A stretch of 12,905 bases of DNA. Origin: Oscillospiraceae bacterium. Its GTDB lineage: Bacteria; Bacillota; Clostridia; Oscillospirales; CAG-272. Made by a program: the position numbers and the translations under genes. The stretch is from NCBI GenBank assembly GCA_009788105.1, contig WQSD01000015.1, positions 1 through 12,905 of the forward strand. Direction: 5' to 3'. Position 1 is the stretch's first letter, and each line of letters begins with the position of its first letter. Shown here piece after piece: positions 7,162 through 11,825 of this stretch. Below the pieces are notes generated by a model. It saw nothing but the letters and a program-made list of their open reading frames with translations. It searched no databases and had not been told where the DNA came from.

Positions 7162-7187
7162 AGGAATCACAAGATAAAAAGCTCTCG

Positions 7188-7745
7188 CTATTCTGCTAAT
7201 CCCGCTATCCAATATTCAACACTTGCAACTATCTCATTTATAATTAAAAAAGACAATTCAACATCACCCATAACATACGACATTCTAATGCCACCATCTA
7301 TATAATCATCGCCATATGCGGCAAAAACAGATGATACAGGGTCATTTATGCTAATTCCACGGCTTGTTGAAATAGATTCACACAAAATATGCACGAAATA
7401 AATGGTATCTACTCCGTTTAATCTTACAACATTGATTTCCAACAAATCATCATAGTTATAAATATATACAGGGTCGTCCGGAAACGCACTACTTGGGATT
7501 CTTGCTATTGTGGGTTCGCCTTCAACTTGGTCAGGGTCGAAACTTTGACCCGGCGCAATGTTCACTCCGCGGAAAATCAACTCGAAATAGTTATTTGGCG
7601 TATTATCGTTGTTTTCAATGTTTCCGCCATCATTGTTGTTATTTGTGGTCTCGGAATTGTTATCCGTGTTTTGTTCAGAGCAGCCGGTGGTTATCAGCAC
7701 GGCGATTGTTCCTATTAAAATTATTGCAAAAAGTTTTTTTAACAT
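7188..7745 (-). CDS. small lipoprotein of unknown function
   Basis: A 185-residue secreted lipoprotein and the first gene after the promoter at 7827-7855. It has a typical signal peptide (MLKKLFAIILIGTIAVL) and lipobox ITTGC with lipidated C22, then a low-complexity Asn-rich linker (23-52) and a compact C-terminal domain (about 53-185). The latter has the pattern GISINDPVSSVFAAYGDD...YVMGDVELSFLIINEIVASVEYW seen in small Firmicute lipoproteins in which a 'G(I)S..D' turn precedes antiparallel strands. I do not recognise a named family. ATG at 7745 has CAGGAC upstream. Its place ahead of the wall enzymes suggests an envelope role, but nothing shows an activity. Confidence 0.8.
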   Translation of the reverse strand: MLKKLFAIILIGTIAVLITTGCSEQNTDNNSETTNNNNDGGNIENNDNTPNNYFELIFRGVNIAPGQSFDPDQVEGEPTIARIPSSAFPDDPVYIYNYDDLLEINVVRLNGVDTIYFVHILCESISTSRGISINDPVSSVFAAYGDDYIDGGIRMSYVMGDVELSFLIINEIVASVEYWIAGLAE

Positions 7746-7790
7746 TGTTTTTCGTCCTGTTTTTTATTTTTGTTTCATAAGCAATTTTCT

Positions 7791-7856
7791 GTTGACAAAA
7801 ATATATTGCACTATGACATAAACTTAATTATACTACAAAATATTTGTTTTGTCAAC
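7791..7856. repeat. 10-bp inverted repeat spanning the lipoprotein promoter
   Basis: GTTGACAAAA (7791-7800) recurs as its exact complement TTTTGTCAAC (7847-7856). The right arm contains the minus-strand -35 box; the left arm presents a plus-strand TTGACA lacking a good -10. The pair brackets the -10 box and start site, as a looping operator pair or a cruciform might. Confidence 0.35.
7827..7855 (-). promoter_or_regulatory. consensus promoter for the envelope gene cluster
   Basis: On the minus strand, TTGACA (7855-7850) and TATAAT (7832-7827) are both perfect matches with a 17-bp spacer, the ideal housekeeping sigma promoter. Transcription should start near 7820, giving a leader of about 75 nt before the lipoprotein ATG, and may read through the dipeptidase, transglutaminase and MBOAT/SGNH genes. 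Confidence 0.85.
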
Positions 7857-7879
7857 TTTTTATCGGACTTTTTATCGGA
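7856..7879 (-). repeat. two tandem 12-bp repeats abutting the -35 box
   Basis: CTTTTTATCGGA is repeated exactly at 7856-7867 and 7868-7879. Read on the minus strand (TCCGATAAAAAG twice) the pair ends at the base before TTGACA. Direct repeats about one helical turn apart and touching the -35 box are the usual layout of a class II activator site, for example a response regulator dimer. Confidence 0.55.
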
Positions 7880-7983
7880 GGGGAGATTTTGACCTGACCT
7901 GAACAAAAAGGTCAAGAGGTCAAGGTCGTGGGTTATGCACCCACACCGCACAAGTTTTTCTAAGTCTGAAAAATCCCCCCTCC
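7877..7983. ncRNA. candidate three-branch structured element
   Basis: A closing stem pairs 7877-7890 with 7970-7983 at 13 of 14 positions (GGAGGGG-A-GATTTT with AAAATC-C-CCCCTCC). Inside are a hairpin TTGACCT/AGGTCAA (7889-7895 with 7917-7923, extended by GACC/GGTC at 7896-7899 and 7910-7913) and a second, GTGGGT/ACCCAC (7928-7933 with 7939-7944, loop TATGC). The fold contains the 42-nt block shared with 11724-11765. It lies in the divergent gap between the lipoprotein and rpsB promoters. Which strand, if either, is transcribed is unknown, and I do not recognise a known riboswitch or sRNA family. Confidence 0.4.
7918..7959 (-). repeat. 42-nt dispersed repeat, copy A
   Basis: On the minus strand it opens AAAAACTTGTGCGG and closes CTTGACC. 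It matches copy B (plus strand, 11724-11765) at 37 of 42 positions without gaps, all five differences being transitions. The internal hairpin GTGGGT-GCATA-ACCCAC becomes GTGGGC-GCATA-GCCCGC in copy B, keeping the pairing through one two-sided change and one A-U to G-U change. Confidence 0.65.
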
Positions 7984-8022
7984 TGCAAATCGTAAATTTT
8001 TTGTGAACAAGCCCTGCCCCTC

Positions 8023-8051
8023 TTGCATAATTTCTCACTTTATGATATACT
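8023..8051 (+). promoter_or_regulatory. promoter of rpsB-tsf
   Basis: An extended -10 (TGA-TATACT, with TATACT at 8046-8051) and a weak -35 (TTGCAT, 8023-8028) are separated by 17 bp. Transcription from about 8058 would give an 80-nt leader containing the hairpin at 8070-8110. It is the best plus-strand promoter in this gap. Confidence 0.6.
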
Positions 8052-8069
8052 AACCCTTGCAAATACACA

Positions 8070-8110
8070 CACAAAGCTCTATGGTTCGTGGTTTTCCACG
8101 CCGCTTTGTG
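8070..8110 (+). promoter_or_regulatory. rpsB leader hairpin, possible S2 autoregulatory site
   Basis: CACAAAGC (8070-8077) pairs perfectly with GCTTTGTG (8103-8110); within it CGTGG (8087-8091) pairs with CCACG (8096-8100) around a TTTT loop, leaving an asymmetric internal loop. It sits in the 5' leader, 15-20 nt before the ribosome site. Many bacteria control rpsB through S2 binding to the leader, so that role is inferred; no conserved S2-motif sequence was verified. Confidence 0.5.
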
Positions 8111-8139
8111 GTGGATTAAATCATAGGAGGACATGAAAA

Positions 8140-8934
8140 ATGTCAATTATCTCAGTCAAGCAGTTGCTTGAAGCAGGTGTTCACTTTGGACACCACACCC
8201 GTCGCTGGAACCCAAAAATGGCGGAGTATATCTTCCAAGAGCGTAGCGGGATTCACATTATCGACCTACAAAAAACCATCAGAAAGTTCGACGAAGCGTA
8301 CAAATTCGTGCGTGAAGTTGCGGGTGATGGCGGCAGCATCCTTTTTGTTGGAACGAAAAAGCAGGCCGCCGACGCTATCCGCGAGGAAAGCACACGCGCA
8401 GGGCAGTATTATGTGAATGTTCGCTGGCCCGGCGGAATGCTGACCAACTTCCAAACAATCAAGCGTAGCATTGCCCGCTTAAATAACCTTGAAAAAATGC
8501 GGGACGACGGCACTTTTGATATTCTGCCGAAAAAAGAAGTTGCCGCACTGCTAAAAGAAATCCACAACCTTGAAAAAAGCTATGGCGGTATCAAAACTAT
8601 GACCCGTCTGCCTGCGGCGATTTTCGTTGTTGACACAAACAAAGAGCGGAACGCTGTTCTCGAGGCTCGCAAGTTGGGCATTCCCGTAATCGCTATTGTG
8701 GACACCAACTGCGACCCGGACGACGCTGATGTGATTATCCCAGGGAACGACGACGCTATCCGTGCTATTCGCCTGTTCTCGTCTGTTCTTGCAGACGCTG
8801 TTATCGAGTCACGCCAAGGCGAAATGCTTGAGGCAGAGGGTGCTGATACCGGAGAAACCACAGAAGAAGCCCCTGAAAAGCCAGATGTTGACGGAGAAGT
8901 TGCTGTTGAAACCGCTCCCGAAACTGCCGAGTAA
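8140..8934 (+). CDS. rpsB: 30S ribosomal protein S2
   Basis: A 264-residue protein that joins the small ribosomal subunit late in assembly, between head and body, and helps recruit S1 where present. Recognisable blocks are VKQLLEAGVHFGHHTRRWNPKM (6-27), YIFQERSGIHIIDLQKT, ILFVGTKKQAADAI, NVRWPGGMLTNFQTIKRSI, LPAAIFVVDTNKERNAVLEARKLGIPVIAIVDTNCDPD and VIIPGNDDAIRAIRL. A long acidic tail (about residues 230-264, rich in Glu, Thr and Ala) follows the conserved core. ATG at 8140 follows AGGAGG by 9-10 nt; an out-of-frame ATG lies between them. tsf follows 26 bases after the stop, as usual. Confidence 0.98.
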   Translation: MSIISVKQLLEAGVHFGHHTRRWNPKMAEYIFQERSGIHIIDLQKTIRKFDEAYKFVREVAGDGGSILFVGTKKQAADAIREESTRAGQYYVNVRWPGGMLTNFQTIKRSIARLNNLEKMRDDGTFDILPKKEVAALLKEIHNLEKSYGGIKTMTRLPAAIFVVDTNKERNAVLEARKLGIPVIAIVDTNCDPDDADVIIPGNDDAIRAIRLFSSVLADAVIESRQGEMLEAEGADTGETTEEAPEKPDVDGEVAVETAPETAE

Positions 8935-8960
8935 AAATAATAACCAAGGAGAACATATAT

Positions 8961-9890
8961 ATGTCACAAATTTCAGCAAAAGACGTTGCCGCCCTACGCG
9001 CTAAAACAGGGCTGGGAATGATGGACTGTAAAAACGCACTTGTGGAAGCCGGCGGCGACATTGAAGCCGCACAACGCCTGTTACGGGAAAAAGGGCTTGC
9101 CACCGCCGCAAAAAAAGAGGGGCGGATTGCCGCCGAAGGGCTTGTTGACATTCTTACTGAAGGTGGACAAACCGCTATTATTGAAGTAAACTGCGAAACC
9201 GACTTTGTTGCGAAAAACGAGTCGTTTAAGGGATTCGTGAAAGGTCTGCTTCGCACTGTGCTGTCAACCAAACCTGCGAGCGTGGAAGAACTTTTGGCAA
9301 AGCCATATGATGGCTCGGCTACTACTGTAGAGTCAAATCTTATCGAGCAAATCGCCGTTATCGGCGAAAAGCTGTCCATTCGCCGTTTCCAAGTCCTTGA
9401 TGGCGCTTGTGCGAGTTACCTTCATGGTGGCGGCGTTGCCGGCTCGGTTGTTGCGTTTAAGTGCGACTGTGCCTGCACCGACAAGGACGAGTTCAAGCAA
9501 TTCGGGCGTAATATCGCCATGCAAATTGCCTCCGGTACACCTGCGGCTTATGTAAGCAAAGAGGATGTGCCTGCGGCGGTAATTGAAGAAGAGAAAAAGG
9601 TTTTACTTGCCCAAATCGCCAATGACCCGGCAAACGCAAGCAAGCCACCACAAGTCATCGAAAAAATGGTGTCTGGGCGTATCGAAAAATATTTCACCCA
9701 AAACTGCCTGCTTGAACAAAGCTATATCAAGGATGGTGACTTGACTGTGGGGGCGTATGTTGCCGCCACCGCCAAAGAGCTTGGCTGTGATATTGCTGTT
9801 GCCAGCTTCGTGCTTTACGAAAAAGGCGAGGGCATTGAGAAAAAAGAGGAAGATTTCGCTTCTGAAATCGCCAAAATGGTTGGTAACTAA
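8961..9890 (+). CDS. tsf: translation elongation factor Ts
   Basis: A 309-residue guanine-nucleotide exchange factor that releases GDP from EF-Tu. The N-terminal UBA-like domain (about 1-40) has the signature VAALRAKTGLGMMDCKNALVEAGGD, followed by LREKGLATAAKKEGRIAAEGL and the core motif EVNCETDFVAKNESF, which contains the TDFV segment that inserts into EF-Tu. Two core subdomains follow to the end, with the family pattern QVIEKMVSGRIEKYFTQNCLLEQSYIKD near 210-250. Length is normal for Firmicutes. ATG at 8961 is preceded by AAGGAGA. It is the second and last gene of the rpsB operon, which ends at the terminator below; pyrH and frr are not linked here. Confidence 0.98.
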   Translation: MSQISAKDVAALRAKTGLGMMDCKNALVEAGGDIEAAQRLLREKGLATAAKKEGRIAAEGLVDILTEGGQTAIIEVNCETDFVAKNESFKGFVKGLLRTVLSTKPASVEELLAKPYDGSATTVESNLIEQIAVIGEKLSIRRFQVLDGACASYLHGGGVAGSVVAFKCDCACTDKDEFKQFGRNIAMQIASGTPAAYVSKEDVPAAVIEEEKKVLLAQIANDPANASKPPQVIEKMVSGRIEKYFTQNCLLEQSYIKDGDLTVGAYVAATAKELGCDIAVASFVLYEKGEGIEKKEEDFASEIAKMVGN

Positions 9891-9913
9891 ACATTTAATA
9901 TGTTCCAAAACGC

Positions 9914-9943
9914 AAAAAGGTTTCCCTAAGGAAACCTTTTTTT
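9914..9943. terminator. bidirectional Rho-independent terminator
   Basis: AAAAAGGTTTCC (9914-9925) pairs perfectly with GGAAACCTTTTT (9930-9941) around a CTAA loop, with T runs on both strands. On the plus strand it ends rpsB-tsf, 24 bases after the tsf stop; on the minus strand it ends the small Cys-rich gene, 8 bases after its stop. Confidence 0.92.
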
Positions 9944-9950
9944 CATGTAC

Positions 9951-10073
9951 TTAACGGCCGTGGCATCCGCCGCATTGTTCGTCCTTATTGCAGCACAGCA
10001 AAAGGATAACGATAGCGATAAGGATTATCCAAAGTGTGCAGTCGTCGAACAAGTTGCAAAGACAATCTAACAT
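9951..10073 (-). CDS. 40-residue Cys-rich membrane miniprotein
   Basis: An ORF too short for most gene finders but well supported: GGGAGG lies 8 nt before ATG at 10073, and the gene ends just before a strong shared terminator. The product is MLDCLCNLFDDCTLW, a hydrophobic helix (about 14-27, WIILIAIVILLLCC), then NKDEQCGGCHGR. Seven cysteines in 40 residues (C4, C6, C12, C27, C28, C34, C37) include a CxxC in the tail. Small Cys-rich hydrophobic proteins of this shape occur in clostridia, some linked to sporulation; no function is assigned. A possible sigma-K-like promoter lies upstream. Membrane insertion with a Cys-bearing end on each side is inferred. Confidence 0.75.
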   Translation of the reverse strand: MLDCLCNLFDDCTLWIILIAIVILLLCCNKDEQCGGCHGR

Positions 10074-10105
10074 AGTAAGTGCCTCCCTTCATGAGCTTTC
10101 CTTAT

Positions 10106-10132
10106 TATCTTATGAAAGTACGAAAGAAGTGT
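10106..10132 (-). promoter_or_regulatory. possible sporulation-type (sigma-K/E) promoter
   Basis: On the minus strand the sequence AC, 16 nt, CATAAGATA fits the sigma-K consensus AC-N16/17-CATANNNTA exactly. It ends about 33 bases before the miniprotein ATG, a sensible leader length. The motif is short, and a sigma-A -10 (GATAAT) overlaps it, so this is only suggestive. Confidence 0.4.
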
Positions 10133-10238
10133 GAAAAAATATTTTTGGTGTTGGGGTGTGGGTGTTTTGACCTTGTTCGATATTGAAATTATTCAAAACC
10201 CCAACAGCATCCACGAATAAACGGAGCTTGTGGTTTTC
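10133..10238. other. gap with one imperfect hairpin, otherwise unremarkable
   Basis: No gene seen. GTTGGGG (10150-10156) and TTTTGA (10165-10170) together pair with TCAAAACCCCAAC (10193-10205), leaving an 8-nt G-rich bulge (TGTGGGTG) on the left side. There is no T run, so it is not a typical terminator. Confidence 0.35.
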
Positions 10239-10270
10239 CTTTGCAGAAATTTTGTCTTTGCAGAAATTTT
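10239..10270 (+). repeat. two direct 15-bp repeats upstream of the minD-like promoter
   Basis: CTTTGCAGAAATTTT occurs at 10239-10253 and again at 10256-10270 (17-bp period), the second copy ending 11 bases before the -35 box. The layout fits tandem activator sites or an AT-rich UP-like element; a simple local duplication is also possible. Confidence 0.5.
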
Positions 10271-10281
10271 ACAAAAAATAT

Positions 10282-10310
10282 TTGACAAAATAAATAATAT
10301 GTGATATTAT
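10282..10310 (+). promoter_or_regulatory. promoter of the minD-like/mgsA-like operon
   Basis: TTGACA (10282-10287, perfect) and TATTAT (10305-10310, 5 of 6) are separated by 17 bp. The start near 10317 gives a leader of about 45 nt. Confidence 0.8.
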
Positions 10311-10324
10311 GAGTGTGTTGAATA
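10311..10324 (+). repeat. second copy of the 14-nt motif
   Basis: GAGTGTGTTGAATA, identical to 4010-4023. Here it spans the predicted transcription start of the MinD-like gene. Confidence 0.3.
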
Positions 10325-10361
10325 ACGATTCCTCCGCCGATTATTTGTAAGGGAACAGCAT

Positions 10362-11147
10362 ATGACAAAAAGCAAAGTAATAATGGTTTGTTCGTGGAAA
10401 GGTGGCGTGGGAAAATCCACAGTTGCCGCTAATCTCGCCCTTGCTCTTGCAAAGATGAACAAACGAGTGCTGATATGCGACTGTGATTTCAAAATGCGCT
10501 GTCTTGACCTGATTATGGGGCATCAGGATGATATGATGTTTAACATGGCAGATGTTATAGCGGGAAGCGTTGGACTTAGCAAAGCTATTGTTCACGACAG
10601 CCGCGGCAAGAATTTTTGGCTGTGCGGCGCGCCCTCCGGCGATGTTGAAATTGACACAGAAGATTTCCGCAAATTTATCGCCGCCGCCACCGACCTGCTT
10701 GCCACTGACTATATAATACTCGACACCGCAGGAACGAACACCGAATCCTTTCATATGGCGGCAAGTGTGGCTGACATTGCTCTTATTGTGGCAAACCACA
10801 GCCCCACCTCTATCCGTGCCGCCGAGGCAACAGCCGCCGCTTTGGGTGATAGCAAAGCTGAACCGCTGCTTGTGATAAACGGCTTTGATACCAACAACAT
10901 TGCTGCTCTTGCGTCCGGCAAACGAAGCGGAGTAATTGATATTATTGAGCAAACCAGCATTCGCCTAATTGGAGTGGTTCCTCATAGTTACGGACTGCAA
11001 TTGGCACAGGAAAAGGGCAAGCTGTATAACGAAGTTGATGGGGATATAAAATGTGCTATGAGCAACATAGCAAAGCGAATTGAAGGGATTCACGTTCCCT
11101 TGTTCCAAGGATTTCGACAACGTAAGAAAATTAAAAAGACAATGTGA
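10362..11147 (+). CDS. MinD/ParA-family ATPase
   Basis: A 261-residue deviant-Walker P-loop ATPase. Walker A is KGGVGKST (13-20) with signature Lys13; switch I has CDCDF (39-43); Walker B/switch II is YIILDTAG (117-124) with D121. These proteins dimerise on ATP and bind membrane (MinD), DNA (ParA) or flagellar partners (FlhG). MinD is favoured because of the neighbour: in many clostridia minD lies close to mgsA in the shape/division cluster. The C-terminus (about 245-261, HVPLFQGFRQRKKIKKTM) could be a basic membrane-targeting tail, though more basic and less amphipathic than usual. minC, minE, mre and rodA are absent from the window. ATG at 10362 has AAGGGA upstream; the next gene starts 10 bases after its stop. 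Confidence 0.8.
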   Translation: MTKSKVIMVCSWKGGVGKSTVAANLALALAKMNKRVLICDCDFKMRCLDLIMGHQDDMMFNMADVIAGSVGLSKAIVHDSRGKNFWLCGAPSGDVEIDTEDFRKFIAAATDLLATDYIILDTAGTNTESFHMAASVADIALIVANHSPTSIRAAEATAAALGDSKAEPLLVINGFDTNNIAALASGKRSGVIDIIEQTSIRLIGVVPHSYGLQLAQEKGKLYNEVDGDIKCAMSNIAKRIEGIHVPLFQGFRQRKKIKKTM

Positions 11148-11157
11148 GGAAACAAAA

Positions 11158-11604
11158 ATGGAAATTGCAATTATTGCTGATGATAATAAAAAAGGACTGG
11201 CTGTCGAGTTCTGTATTGGCTATGTGAACGTTTTGAACAAACACCGCTTGTTCGGGACATGGACAACGGCAAAATATATTAAAGATAATACCGGGCTTGA
11301 TGTGGAAGCGGTTAATTCAGGGGATATTGGAGGCATCGAGCAACTAACTTCCCGCATTACTTACAACGAAATTGACCTTTTGTTGTTCTTCCGTGACCCT
11401 CATTTGCTTGATTATTCAAGAAGAGCTTTGGAGAACGAAATGCTTCGTATGTGTGATGTGAATAATATCCCTGTTGCCACTAACATTGGTACAGCCGAGG
11501 CACTTGTTATGGCTATGGACCGCGGTGATTTTGGCTGGCGCGAAATTGAAAACCCGCGAAGCAATTTTAATGTTATGAGAAACAAAAGACAGCGGTATTA
11601 TTAG
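11158..11604 (+). CDS. methylglyoxal synthase homologue with altered active site
   Basis: A 148-residue protein aligning over its length with MgsA, which turns dihydroxyacetone phosphate into methylglyoxal and phosphate. Phosphate-binding elements persist: HRLFGTWTTAK (29-39) keeps the T-x-TT pattern, and NSGDIGG (53-59) keeps Ser-Gly. FFRDP (77-81) and NIPVATNIGTAEAL (103-116) are also typical. However, the GGDQQ motif carrying the general-base Asp (D71 in E. coli) reads GGIEQ (58-62), and the PHxPD stretch with the active-site His is replaced by LLDYSRRALE. The protein may be a non-catalytic phosphate sensor or have changed chemistry. ATG at 11158 follows GAGG. It is in an operon with the MinD-like gene. 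Homology is sure; activity is doubtful. Confidence 0.85.
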   Translation: MEIAIIADDNKKGLAVEFCIGYVNVLNKHRLFGTWTTAKYIKDNTGLDVEAVNSGDIGGIEQLTSRITYNEIDLLLFFRDPHLLDYSRRALENEMLRMCDVNNIPVATNIGTAEALVMAMDRGDFGWREIENPRSNFNVMRNKRQRYY

Positions 11605-11779
11605 GGCGTATAACGAAACATCTTGGGGCGTTGCCCCAAACCCCACTTAGAAACTTTTTGTAAAAAGTTCCTAAGAACCTCAAAAACTTTGGTATAAAAA
11701 AGTTTTTAGTCAAGTTTTTTACAAAAAACTTGTGCGGTGTGGGCGCATAGCCCGCGGTCTTGACCCTTTTCTTCAAACT
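11605..11779 (+). other. hairpin-rich intergenic region before rtcB
   Basis: No gene. Successive hairpins are: GGGGC-GTT-GCCCC (11625-11637); TTAG-A-AACTTTTT (11647-11659) with AAAAAGTT-C-CTAA (11662-11674), a 12-bp stem with one mismatch; AAAAACTT with AAGTTTTT (about 11682-11708); CAAGTTTTTT (11711-11720) with AAAAAACTTG (11723-11732), a perfect 10-bp stem; and GTGGGC-GCATA-GCCCGC (11739-11755). One or more may terminate the upstream operon, but none is followed by a clean T run. No convincing rtcB promoter was found. Confidence 0.6.
11724..11765 (+). repeat. 42-nt dispersed repeat, copy B
   Basis: Matches copy A (minus strand, 7918-7959) at 37 of 42 positions without gaps; the hairpin is kept by compensating changes. 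Beyond the core, both copies are followed by a C/T-rich segment ending CTCCG that takes part in a larger stem. Confidence 0.65.
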
Positions 11780-11819
11780 AAATCCTCCGTTTTGGGGGAT
11801 TTACTATTATCACGGAGGA
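11780..11819 (+). promoter_or_regulatory. candidate switch that can mask the rtcB ribosome site
   Basis: AAATCCTCC (11780-11788) pairs with GGGGGATTT (11794-11802) as a 9-bp hairpin, one pair being G-U. The same strand, TCCTCCGT (11783-11790), is also perfectly complementary over 8 nt to ACGGAGGA (11812-11819), which holds the Shine-Dalgarno of rtcB. The two pairings exclude each other: one frees and the other hides the ribosome site. Regulation is inferred from complementarity alone. Confidence 0.45.
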
Positions 11820-11825
11820 ACAAAA

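Noticed and set aside
7811..8146. 111-residue minus-strand open frame across the lipoprotein/rpsB gap
   Set aside because: It covers both promoters, the tandem repeats and the structured repeat, lacks a ribosome site, and its start lies inside rpsB. Non-coding structure explains the region better.
8801..9379. 192-residue open frame antisense to rpsB/tsf
   Set aside because: Shadow of two conserved genes, with Ser/Ala-rich composition typical of an antisense frame.
11605..11825. A classical terminator plus promoter between mgsA-like and rtcB
   Set aside because: Hairpins are abundant but none has a following T run of normal form, and no -35/-10 pair with good spacing was found; recorded only as a hairpin-rich region.
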